A stretch of 64,000 bases of DNA from Acidobacteriota bacterium. Its GTDB lineage: Bacteria; Acidobacteriota; UBA890; WLXD01. A model generated the notes under the pieces. That model saw only the letters and a program-made list of their open reading frames with translations. It did no database searches and was not told where the DNA came from. The stretch is taken from contig JAJCXS010000299.1 of the NCBI GenBank assembly GCA_029263335.1, positions 1 through 64,000 of the forward strand, read 5' to 3'. The position numbers and the translations under genes are program-made. Positions within the stretch are counted from its first letter, which is position 1. Every line of letters begins with the position of its first letter. This document shows positions 17,706 through 24,965 of this stretch, piece after piece.

Positions 17706-19454
17706 ATGAACAAAGTACAGTTTGTCGCGCTGCTGCTCGCCGGGGCAGTGTTCGCGGGCCCGTTCGCCAGCGCTTCTCCGAGCCCGTCTGGCGCGGCGAC
17801 GGGCGCCCGGCAGGGCGAAGAGGAAGTGCAGTTCGGTAGGCTGGCGATGGGCACTCATGGTGCGGTCGTCAGCGTCGACGGGCACGCGACACGGGTCGGG
17901 CTGGACATCCTGCGCAATGGCGGCAACGCAATCGATGCCGCGATCGCGGTGGGTTTGGCCCTGGCGGTTACCCACCCTCAGGCCGGCAACCTTGGCGGCG
18001 GCGGGTTCATGGTGATCTACCTGGCCGACGAGGATCGCTACACGACCTTGGATTTCCGCGAGATGGCTCCGGCCGCCGCCCACGCCCGGATGTATCTGGG
18101 CGAAGACGGTCGCCCGGTGCGCGGCTTGAACTACGTTGGCTGGAAGGCCGTGGGGGTGCCCGGGACGGTGGCGGGCTTCGAGGCTGCCCATCGGTGGGGT
18201 CGCCTCGACTGGGGCGAACTCGTGCAGCCGGCCATAGACCTGGCCGCGGGGGGCTTCTGGGTGGATCCGTACCTGGCGGGTTCCTTCGCCCGCGTGGCGC
18301 CGACCTTTCGACGCTACCCGGGCAGTGCGCGAGCGTTCCTGCATGCCGACGGAAGCGCCTACTCGGCGGGCGAGAGGTTGCTGCAGCCGGATCTCGGATG
18401 GTCGCTACAGCAGATTGCCGAGGGCGGCGCGGACGCTTTTTATCGCGGCCCGATCGCCGAAAGGCTGGTCGCTGCGATGGAGGCCAATGGCGGTCTCGTC
18501 ACAGCAGCCGATCTGGCCAGCTACCGACCGGTGGAACGGGAGCCCGTGCGCGGCACGTATCGAGGCTGGGACATCGTATCGATGGGGCCCCCTTCCTCCG
18601 GCGGAACGACGTTGATCGGCATGCTCAACATCCTCGAGAACTTCGAGTTGGCCGGGCTCGATCCGAGCGGCGCGCCGCTGGCGCACACGCTCGTGGAGTC
18701 GATGCGGCAGGCGTATCTGGACCGCGCCACTCACCTCGGTGATGGCGACTTCCATGACGTGCCGCTGGAGTGGCTGAGTTCCAAAGCACGCGCGGCGGAG
18801 CTGGCGGCGACGATACCGGCCGATCGAGCGCGAAGCAGCGCGGATCTGGGAGCCGCCATCCTGACGCGGCTAGAATCACCCGAGACCACGCACTACTCGG
18901 TCGTCGACGCCGAGGGCAATGCCGTGTCGATTACCTACACGATCGAGGCGGGATTTGGTGCCAAGATCGTGGCCCCCGGTACGGGCTTCCTCCTCAACAA
19001 CGAGATGGGGGATTTCAATGCCTGGCCGGGTGTGACGGACACACGCGGTTATGTCGGCACGGAGGCGAATCGGATCGCTCCCGGCAAGCGCCCGCTTTCG
19101 TCGATGACGCCGACGATACTGGCGCGTGACGGCAAGCCGGTGGCGCTGCTCGGCTCGCCCGGCGGCAAGACCATCATCAACACCGTGCTGCGGCTGATCG
19201 TGAACCTGGTCGACTTCGAGATGGATCTGGCGAGCGCGATCGACGAGCCGCGCGTGCACCATCAATGGATGCCCGATCTGTTGCGTCTGGAACCAGGCTT
19301 TCCGGCGGCGAGCGCCAAGACCCTGCAGGGGATGGGACACGAGTTGGGCCCTGGACGAACACAGGGCGACGCCCATTGCATCTGGATCTACCCGGGGGGA
19401 GCGCGTCTCGCGGTGGCCGATCGGCGCCGGTCAGGGGCGGCGGCAGCCTACTAG
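17706..19454 (+). CDS. ggt: Gamma-glutamyltransferase (glutathione hydrolase)
   Basis: Periplasmic or secreted enzyme that removes the gamma-glutamyl group from glutathione and related peptides; made as a proenzyme that cuts itself. The ATG at 17706 has AGGAAAG upstream and gives a signal peptide (MNKVQFVALLLAGAVFAGPF). The 582 residues contain GNAIDAAIAVGLALAV, GNLGGGGFMV, the autocleavage site ETTHYSVVDAEGNAVSITYT with the catalytic Thr at 394, LLNNEMGDF and KRPLSSMTPTI. All key elements are present. An upstream in-frame start at 17658 would lengthen the N-terminus without helping the signal peptide. Confidence 0.94.
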   Translation: MNKVQFVALLLAGAVFAGPFASASPSPSGAATGARQGEEEVQFGRLAMGTHGAVVSVDGHATRVGLDILRNGGNAIDAAIAVGLALAVTHPQAGNLGGGGFMVIYLADEDRYTTLDFREMAPAAAHARMYLGEDGRPVRGLNYVGWKAVGVPGTVAGFEAAHRWGRLDWGELVQPAIDLAAGGFWVDPYLAGSFARVAPTFRRYPGSARAFLHADGSAYSAGERLLQPDLGWSLQQIAEGGADAFYRGPIAERLVAAMEANGGLVTAADLASYRPVEREPVRGTYRGWDIVSMGPPSSGGTTLIGMLNILENFELAGLDPSGAPLAHTLVESMRQAYLDRATHLGDGDFHDVPLEWLSSKARAAELAATIPADRARSSADLGAAILTRLESPETTHYSVVDAEGNAVSITYTIEAGFGAKIVAPGTGFLLNNEMGDFNAWPGVTDTRGYVGTEANRIAPGKRPLSSMTPTILARDGKPVALLGSPGGKTIINTVLRLIVNLVDFEMDLASAIDEPRVHHQWMPDLLRLEPGFPAASAKTLQGMGHELGPGRTQGDAHCIWIYPGGARLAVADRRRSGAAAAY

Positions 19455-19467
19455 CGGTTGCCTGCGC

Positions 19468-20487
19468 CTAGCCGGCTGCGTAGCGGCCCGCGATGATCGG
19501 AATGAGGTACTCGCCGAAGGCGGCGTCGAGGTCGTAGCGAGGAGCCAGACCCCAGTCCTCACGCGCCGCGGTGTCATTCACCCGTTGCGGCCATGAGTCG
19601 ACGATGCGTTGGCGCTTCTCGTCGATGGTGTAGCCGATGTTCGCCTTAGGAAACGCCTGCAACACCAGCGAACGGATTTCGTCGGCGGTCGGATCGAAGG
19701 CAGTGAGGTTGTAGACGGATTGGGTGAGCTGCTCTCGTGGCGCCGCCGAGAGAGCCAGGATCGCGTCCACCGCATCTGGCATCGCCATGAACGGGATCCG
19801 CGTGTCGGGCCGCACAAAGCACTCGTAGGCCTGTCCCTGGGCGGCGGCGTGAATCATGTCGGGGGCGTAGTCGCTGGTACCTCCCGAAGGAACGGTGTGG
19901 GCGCTGATCAGCCCGGGGAAACGCAACGACCGGAAGTCGACGTGCCCGGCCTGGGGCTGGGCGTCGAGCTGTTTGTAGTGGTGGGCGTAGTAGCGGCCGA
20001 GATGTTCGCAGTACAACTTGTTGCACCCGTACATGGTGGTCGGCAGCGTGTGCTCGATTTCGGTCCAGCCGGTTGGCGGCGCCTCGATGCCGGCGGGAAT
20101 GCCATAGGCCGCGATGGAACTCGGGTAGAAGAAGGTCACGGGCGCGCCATGGCTGCGCGTCTGGGCGGCGGCGAACTCGAGCAGGTTGAGGGTGCCGCGG
20201 ACGTTGACCTCGTGGGCGGCCACCGGCGTGAATTCGCTGCGGGTGGAGAGCAGCGCCGCGAGGTGGAAAATACGGTCGACCGCATACTCGGCCTGGATCG
20301 ATTCGAGCAGAGCATGGTCAAGAATCGAGCCGGCGAACGCTCTCGTCACCTTGGCGTCGAACTCGGGCTCGAGCGGTCTGAGGTCGACGGTGATGATGGC
20401 CTGACCACCGTCGGCCACGAGGTGGTCGATCAGTGCGTGGCCGATCTCGCCAGCGGCACCGGTAATGAGAACAACGGGCTTGCGCAT
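19468..20487 (-). CDS. L-threonine 3-dehydrogenase, short-chain (epimerase-like) type
   Basis: Oxidises L-threonine to 2-amino-3-ketobutyrate with NAD. The ATG at 20487 starts MRKPVVLITGAAGEIGHAL, giving 339 residues. Beyond the generic epimerase features (GAAGEIG, Tyr-x3-Lys as YGCNK), two stretches are characteristic of the SDR-type threonine dehydrogenases: RFPGLISAHTVPSGGTSDYA and ECFVRPDTRIPFMAMPD. It is not the zinc-dependent MDR-type Tdh. No kbl ligase gene is adjacent. It ends 13 bp from the convergent ggt gene. Confidence 0.87.
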   Translation of the reverse strand: MRKPVVLITGAAGEIGHALIDHLVADGGQAIITVDLRPLEPEFDAKVTRAFAGSILDHALLESIQAEYAVDRIFHLAALLSTRSEFTPVAAHEVNVRGTLNLLEFAAAQTRSHGAPVTFFYPSSIAAYGIPAGIEAPPTGWTEIEHTLPTTMYGCNKLYCEHLGRYYAHHYKQLDAQPQAGHVDFRSLRFPGLISAHTVPSGGTSDYAPDMIHAAAQGQAYECFVRPDTRIPFMAMPDAVDAILALSAAPREQLTQSVYNLTAFDPTADEIRSLVLQAFPKANIGYTIDEKRQRIVDSWPQRVNDTAAREDWGLAPRYDLDAAFGEYLIPIIAGRYAAG

Positions 20488-20555
20488 GGAGCGACAATGC
20501 GAGTCCGGGTGGGCGCTGTCAAGGCGATCTGGTTGCTGACGATTCCGGGAAATTT

Positions 20556-20621
20556 GACGGGCCGGTCGGCGCAGCCCTCGACCGACGGCGGGAGGCAGCC
20601 CCCGGCCCCGACCGGCCCGTC
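20556..20621. repeat. Perfect 14-bp inverted repeat upstream of the threonine dehydrogenase gene
   Basis: GACGGGCCGGTCGG at 20556-20569 is matched exactly by its reverse complement at 20608-20621, with a 38-nt loop that is itself GC-rich. It lies 69 nt before the minus-strand ATG at 20487. Only a short T run flanks it (ATTT on plus, AAATTT on minus), so it is not a classic terminator. It could be a leader structure or a second barrier to read-through from nrdJ. Confidence 0.6.
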
Positions 20622-20662
20622 GATTTCCACCGCAGACCGCCACGCGGTCCGCCAAGAAAACG

Positions 20663-20718
20663 GCAACGCGGTGAGCAAGGCCGCCGCCCACCCCAGTGCG
20701 GCCCGCTCACCGCGTTGC
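20663..20718 (-). terminator. Rho-independent terminator of nrdJ
   Basis: 38 nt after the nrdJ stop on the minus strand, a perfect 14-bp stem (GCAACGCGGTGAGC with GCTCACCGCGTTGC) encloses a second stem (GGCCGC/GCGGCC) and a 13-nt loop. Reading on the minus strand, the stem is followed by CGTTTTCTT. This is a strong intrinsic terminator. Confidence 0.75.
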
Positions 20719-20755
20719 ACTACGTCTCTACCAGGTTCTTGTTAGGCGATTCCGG

Positions 20756-23578
20756 TCAGGAGCATCCCGACGTAGAACCGCAATTCATGCACTTGTGACA
20801 ATTGCCGTTGACGACCATCAGCGACCCGCAATCCGGGCAGGTTGGAGCGTCGGTCGGCGAAACAAACGCCACCGCGGCAGACTGGGCGCTGCCGCTGGCT
20901 GGCGCCGGAGCTTCGCCGTCATGCGCAGCTGTTGTGTCGTTTCCTGCTGTCTCCAACGGGGCGGCTATCAGGCCGATCTCGATCTTCTCCTCGTCGCTGA
21001 GGAACCGGTTGGCCATCCAGCGGAAGATGTAGTCCGTGATCGACTTGGCGAACGGAATCTCGGCATTGCCGGTGTAGCCGGAAGGTTCGAACCGCGCGTT
21101 CGAGCACTTCTGCACCAGGAACTTGAGCGGTACGCCATACTGCAGCGCGAACGACGTCATGCTGGCGAAAGAATCCATCAGGCCGGAGATCGTCGATCCC
21201 TCCTTGGCCATGGTGATGAAGACCTCACCGGGCATGCCGTCTTCGTAGAGACCGACGGTGATGTAGCCCTTGTGGCCCGCGATGCCGAACTTGTGGGTGA
21301 TCGAGTGGCGTTCGTCGGCAAGCCTGCGACGAACGGGACCCGCGACGACGACCTGCGGCTGTTTGTCGCCCTTCGTCTCCGCGCTTGTCGCCAACGGCTG
21401 TGCCATCTTGCTGCCGTCGCGATAGATCGCGACCGCCTTGATGCCGAGACGCCACGCCTCCATGTAGGCATCGCCGATCTCGTCCACGGTCGACTCCGAG
21501 GGCATGTTCACCGTCTTGGAGATCGCCCCGGAAATAAACGGCTGCGTTGCTGCCAGCATTCGGATGTGACCCATGTGGTGGATCGAACGCTCGCCCGCCG
21601 GTGCCCTGAAGGCGCAGTCGAAGATGGGCAGGTGCTGTTCCTTCAGCTGCTCGGCGCCTTCGATCGTGCCGTTCTCATCGATGTGCGCGACGATGCTCTC
21701 GACCTGATCGGAGGTGTAGCCGAGGCGGTTGAGCGCGGTCGGCACCGATTCGTTGACGATCTTCATGGTGCCGCCGCCGACGAGGCGCTTGTGCTTCACC
21801 AGTGCCAGGTCGGGCTCCACGCCGGTGGTGTCACAGTCCATCATGAAGCTGATCGTTCCGGTGGGCGCCAGTACCGTTGCCTGGGCATTGCGGTAGCCGT
21901 GCTCGTCGCCGAGTTCTAGCGCGCGGTCCCAGACCTCGCGTGCGCCGCGCGCCAGCGATGCTGGCAGCTGCGACTCGTCGAGGTCGTATGCCGCCTCCCG
22001 GTGCATCTGCATCACGCCGAGCATGGCTTCCTCGTTTTCCGCATACCCGGCGAAGGGACCTTTGACGGCGGCAATGCGGGCCGACTGGGCATAGGCCTCG
22101 CCCGTCATCACAGCAGTGATGCCCGCCGACTGCGATCGTCCGGCGTCGGAGTCGTAGGGCAGCCCCTGGTGCATCAACAGTGCGCCGAGGTTGGCGTAGC
22201 CGAGGCCGAGCGGGCGGTAGTCGTGGGAGTTTTTGGTCACCGCCTCGGTCGGGTAGTCGGCGTATCCGACGACGATTTCCATCGCGGTGAACGTGGTCGC
22301 CACGGCCCGCCGGTAGCTCTGGACGTCGAACGTGCCGTCGTCCTGGAGGAACTTGAGCAGGTTGAGGGAAGCCAGGTTGCACGCCGTTTCATCGAGGAAC
22401 ATGTACTCGGAGCACGGGTTCGAACCGTAGATGCGATCGGTCGCTTTGCAGGTGTGCCAGCGATTGATCGTGTCGTCGAACTGCATGCCCGGGTCGCCGC
22501 AATGCCAGGTCTCGTAGGCGATCTTGGCCATCAAGTCGCGAGCGGGTATCGTCGCCACGGGCTCGTGGGCAACGCGGCCGAGTGTCTGCCAATCCTCGCC
22601 GCGCTCGGCGGCCTGCATGAACGCGTCCGTAGCGCGCACCGAGTGGTTGGCGTTCTGGAAGAACACGGAGCCGTACGCCTCACCGTCGAGCGCCGGGTCG
22701 TAGCCGGCGTCGATCAGTGCCCACGCCTTACGTTCCTCGGAACCCTTGCACTCGATGAACTCGACGATGTCAGGGTGATCGACATCCAGGATGATCATCT
22801 TGGCGGCGCGGCGCGTCTTGCCGCCACTCTTGATGACGCCAGCGAATGCGTCGAAGCCCTTCATGAACGAAACCGGGCCCGAGGCTATTCCCCCGCCCGA
22901 GAGTTGTTCGGCGGAACCGCGCAGGCGCGAGAGGTTGACGCCTGCACCGGAGCCCCACTTGAAGATGAGGCCCTCGGTCTTGGCGAGGTCGAGAATCGAC
23001 TCCATGGTGTCGTCGACGTGGTTGATGTAGCAGGCCGACGCCTGCTGACGCTCGCCCTCAACACCGAGGTTGAACCAGACGGGAGAGTTGAACGCCACGT
23101 ACTGGTGCAACAGCAGGTGCGTGAGCTCTTCCGAGAACACCTCGGCGGACTCGTCGCTATCGAAGTAGGCACCGTCGATGCCCCACTGTGTGATGCGGCC
23201 GACGACACGTCCGATGAGCTGCTTCAGGCTGTTCTCGCGCTCTGACGTGCCAGCCTGCCCGTGGAAATACTTGGAGGCGACGATGTTGGTCGCCCGCTGG
23301 CTCCAGAGGACGGGGAACTGCACCCCTTTTTGTTCAAAGACGATCTCGCCGGTATGACGCTCGATGAGTGCGTCACGCTGTTCCCACTCCACCGCATCAT
23401 AGGGATGCACGCTGTCCGTCGAGAAATAGCGTGAAAAGCACAGTCCTGCTGGGTTCGCTTCTGCTTCGCCCGAAGCTGTTGCGTTCTGCTGCGCATTTGT
23501 AGGCGCCGAAGCGTTCTTGCTGCGGTCGGCTGCTTTTGAGGTGCTCGAACCGGGAGGCTGGTTCTTCTCTGGCGGCAT
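20756..23578 (-). CDS. nrdJ: Adenosylcobalamin-dependent (class II) ribonucleotide reductase
   Basis: Reduces ribonucleotides to deoxyribonucleotides with a B12-derived radical, independent of oxygen. The 940 residues include SACYINHVDDTMES, FKWGSGAGVNLSRLRG, the glycyl-barrel motif GSNPCSEYMFLDETACNLAS, the finger-loop Cys, and ADYPTEAVTKNSHDYRPLGLG. The C-terminal zinc-ribbon-like tail CPDCGSLMVVNGNCHKC is typical of the long NrdJ form that passes electrons through cysteines. The first about 40 residues are Ala/Ser/Asn-rich and variable. Its promoter region carries NrdR-like and DnaA-like sites, listed separately. Confidence 0.96.
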   Translation of the reverse strand: MPPEKNQPPGSSTSKAADRSKNASAPTNAQQNATASGEAEANPAGLCFSRYFSTDSVHPYDAVEWEQRDALIERHTGEIVFEQKGVQFPVLWSQRATNIVASKYFHGQAGTSERENSLKQLIGRVVGRITQWGIDGAYFDSDESAEVFSEELTHLLLHQYVAFNSPVWFNLGVEGERQQASACYINHVDDTMESILDLAKTEGLIFKWGSGAGVNLSRLRGSAEQLSGGGIASGPVSFMKGFDAFAGVIKSGGKTRRAAKMIILDVDHPDIVEFIECKGSEERKAWALIDAGYDPALDGEAYGSVFFQNANHSVRATDAFMQAAERGEDWQTLGRVAHEPVATIPARDLMAKIAYETWHCGDPGMQFDDTINRWHTCKATDRIYGSNPCSEYMFLDETACNLASLNLLKFLQDDGTFDVQSYRRAVATTFTAMEIVVGYADYPTEAVTKNSHDYRPLGLGYANLGALLMHQGLPYDSDAGRSQSAGITAVMTGEAYAQSARIAAVKGPFAGYAENEEAMLGVMQMHREAAYDLDESQLPASLARGAREVWDRALELGDEHGYRNAQATVLAPTGTISFMMDCDTTGVEPDLALVKHKRLVGGGTMKIVNESVPTALNRLGYTSDQVESIVAHIDENGTIEGAEQLKEQHLPIFDCAFRAPAGERSIHHMGHIRMLAATQPFISGAISKTVNMPSESTVDEIGDAYMEAWRLGIKAVAIYRDGSKMAQPLATSAETKGDKQPQVVVAGPVRRRLADERHSITHKFGIAGHKGYITVGLYEDGMPGEVFITMAKEGSTISGLMDSFASMTSFALQYGVPLKFLVQKCSNARFEPSGYTGNAEIPFAKSITDYIFRWMANRFLSDEEKIEIGLIAAPLETAGNDTTAAHDGEAPAPASGSAQSAAVAFVSPTDAPTCPDCGSLMVVNGNCHKCMNCGSTSGCS

Positions 23579-23658
23579 GGAGCGTTCTCCGAGGTTGGCG
23601 GCGCATCGCGGCGGGTCCCACAGCGCAGCCGGGAGGATGGCGGCGTAAAGGCCCCCTA

Positions 23659-23687
23659 CTTGTACTGGCTGACTTGGGCATAGTCAA
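23659..23687 (-). promoter_or_regulatory. nrdJ promoter
   Basis: On the minus strand TTGACT (23682-23687), a 17-bp spacer and TACAAG (23659-23664) form a sigma-70-type promoter about 80 nt before the nrdJ ATG. The NrdR-like boxes lie immediately upstream of its -35. Confidence 0.6.
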
Positions 23688-23695
23688 GACGGACA

Positions 23696-23743
23696 CCACA
23701 AGATGTGGGGTGCCCCTCTTAACAGCCCTACGAGATAGTGTGG
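23696..23743 (-). promoter_or_regulatory. Tandem NrdR-like boxes upstream of nrdJ
   Basis: Read on the minus strand, ACCCCACATCTTGTGG (23696-23711) matches the NrdR consensus ACACWAKATMTWGTGT at 12 of 16 positions, and CCACACTATCTCGTAG (23728-23743) at 11 of 16. The linker is 16 bp, giving a 32-bp repeat, which is the spacing known for paired NrdR boxes. NrdR is the ATP/dATP-sensing repressor of ribonucleotide reductase genes. Assignment is by motif and spacing only. Confidence 0.55.
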
Positions 23744-23747
23744 AAAA
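23739..23747 (-). promoter_or_regulatory. DnaA-like box (one mismatch) overlapping an NrdR-like box
   Basis: TTTTCCACA on the minus strand differs from TTATCCACA at one position. It overlaps the distal NrdR-like box. Confidence 0.35.
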
Positions 23748-23990
23748 GGTGTTGAAAACGCCTGGGGGGCCTAAACCTCTTGGGGACAGGGCGTTCACTC
23801 GTAGGAGTGTTCACCGCAAGGGGACTTCTGTTCGCCTTACAGCGAAAACGGGGCGTAGCAGCGTGTGCATAAGTTCCCGCGTTTTTTTTCGCGTGGCGCC
23901 GCCGAGGTCGCCCGGCGCAGTCGGGCGGTGGGCTATTTGCGGCCATTGCGGGCTTGTTTGTGGCGCTCGCACACTGTGTTATGTTGGCCG
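23744..23990. other. Unassigned intergenic stretch between nrdJ control region and ferredoxin promoter
   Basis: About 250 bp with no convincing reading frame. It holds a perfect DnaA box, a run of eight T (23882-23889) flanked by CGCG on both sides, a 5-bp hairpin CACTC-GTAG-GAGTG (23796-23809) and an AACGCC/GGCGTT inverted repeat about 30 bp apart (23757-23794). On the plus strand the T8 run could end a small RNA, but the preceding stem is weak. I see no B12 riboswitch core in it on the nrdJ strand. Confidence 0.4.
23864..23872 (-). promoter_or_regulatory. Perfect-consensus DnaA box
   Basis: TTATGCACA on the minus strand matches TTATNCACA at every position, about 180 bp upstream of the nrdJ promoter. 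A nine-mer of this degeneracy can occur by chance, but its place upstream of a ribonucleotide reductase gene is notable because E. coli nrdAB is controlled by DnaA. Confidence 0.45.
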
Positions 23991-24061
23991 CTCCGATGCA
24001 CGGAGCATCTGTCCGAGACCCATCAACAGAGACCGAAAGCCGTAGGTAGGAGAGAGCCAGG

Positions 24062-24361
24062 ATGACCTACATCATCGCCGAGCCATGCGTCAACGTGCGC
24101 GACCGCGCATGTGTCGAAGTCTGTCCCGTTGACTGCATCTATGAAGTGGATGATGACACGGGCGTCAGCGCGCACGGCGTCAAGGCTCCCGAAGGCAAGG
24201 AGCAGATCCTCTACATCCATCCGGATGAGTGCATCGACTGCGGTGCCTGCGAGCCGGTATGTCCGGTGGACGCGATCTTCATGGACGAAGAGGTGCCGGA
24301 CAAGTGGCAGGAGTACACGCCGCTGAACTACGTGCTTTCCGACGTCGAGTACGACGGCTAG
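24062..24361 (+). CDS. fdxA: Seven-iron (3Fe-4S/4Fe-4S) ferredoxin
   Basis: Small soluble electron carrier, 99 residues. The first cluster motif is [17 protein letters not shown], whose C-x7-C-x3-CP spacing matches the 3Fe-4S site of FdxA. The second is [12 protein letters not shown], a standard 4Fe-4S motif. It starts MTYIIAEPC like other FdxA proteins and has the usual acidic C-terminus. GTAGGAGAG is placed 7 nt before the ATG. It is monocistronic, with a strong terminator 33 bp downstream. Confidence 0.95.
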   Translation: MTYIIAEPCVNVRDRACVEVCPVDCIYEVDDDTGVSAHGVKAPEGKEQILYIHPDECIDCGACEPVCPVDAIFMDEEVPDKWQEYTPLNYVLSDVEYDG

Positions 24362-24393
24362 GCAAGATCGGCAGAGGCCGATAGAAGAATTCG

Positions 24394-24427
24394 ACGGGCC
24401 GGCCTTCGGGTCGGCCCGTTTTCTTTC
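24394..24427 (+). terminator. Rho-independent terminator of the ferredoxin gene
   Basis: ACGGGCCGGCC, a TTCG tetraloop, GGTCGGCCCGT, then TTTTCTTT. The stem is 11 bp with one G-T pair, beginning 33 bp after the stop. A textbook intrinsic terminator. Confidence 0.92.
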
Positions 24428-24461
24428 CTGCGGAGCAGAGGGCTCGGCGAGACGTTTCTTG

Positions 24462-24827
24462 CTACGGCCCGCTTCCGGCGTTTCCAATCTCGAGTTCGTT
24501 GACGACCCCGCCGACGCCATCGACGCCCTTGGCGATCAGCTCGGCGAGCTGCCGCTGCTCGGTCGAAGCCACGGTCCCAGACAGCGTGACGGTGTCTTCC
24601 TGGGCTTCCACCGAGATGCCGCCAAACAGGTCGAAGTCCTTCTGCAGCGCGAGGGCCGTGCGAACGCGAGCCTCGAGCTGGAGGTGCCGCGCGCCACGGC
24701 CGGCGTCTTCGATGGCCTCGCCAGCGTTGTCACCGAACATCTCCAGGTCGAACGGCCCGTCGGATAGCATCATGATCCCGACGCCGAGTACTAACCCGAT
24801 CACGAAAACGAAGAGACTGCGGCGCAT
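24462..24827 (-). CDS. Membrane-anchored BON-domain protein
   Basis: 121 residues from ATG 24827, which has AGGGGGG upstream; a longer frame to 24917 is less convincing. An N-terminal membrane helix (RRSLFVFVIGLVLGVGIMML) is followed by an acidic stretch and one BON domain: LEARVRTALALQKDFDLFGG, ISVEAQEDTVTLSGTVAS, EQRQLAELIAKGVDGVGGVV. BON domains associate with membranes or envelope polymers and are found in OsmY-like and pore-associated proteins. The precise role is unknown. It is divergent from the large TPR/FG-GAP gene. Confidence 0.8.
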   Translation of the reverse strand: MRRSLFVFVIGLVLGVGIMMLSDGPFDLEMFGDNAGEAIEDAGRGARHLQLEARVRTALALQKDFDLFGGISVEAQEDTVTLSGTVASTEQRQLAELIAKGVDGVGGVVNELEIGNAGSGP

Positions 24828-24965
24828 CCCGACCCCCCTGTTGGTGCAAGCTCCAATCATACCGTGCTGACCCCGGGGCAGGGGGGCGCGTAGACTTTGT
24901 GAGGCGCGGCTCCGCACCGGGTGTGCGCGCCTTGACCCGTGCCAGGCCGAAGGGGAGGAAACGTC

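Noticed and set aside
20556-20718. Inverted repeats as ends of a small mobile element
   Set aside because: The two repeats are unrelated to each other, no transposase or target duplication is seen, and one is a clear terminator.
23579-23990. Cobalamin riboswitch upstream of nrdJ
   Set aside because: Expected for some B12-dependent reductases, but I found no recognisable B12-box core or surrounding stem arrangement on the nrdJ strand; the sequence fits a plain promoter with NrdR-like boxes better.
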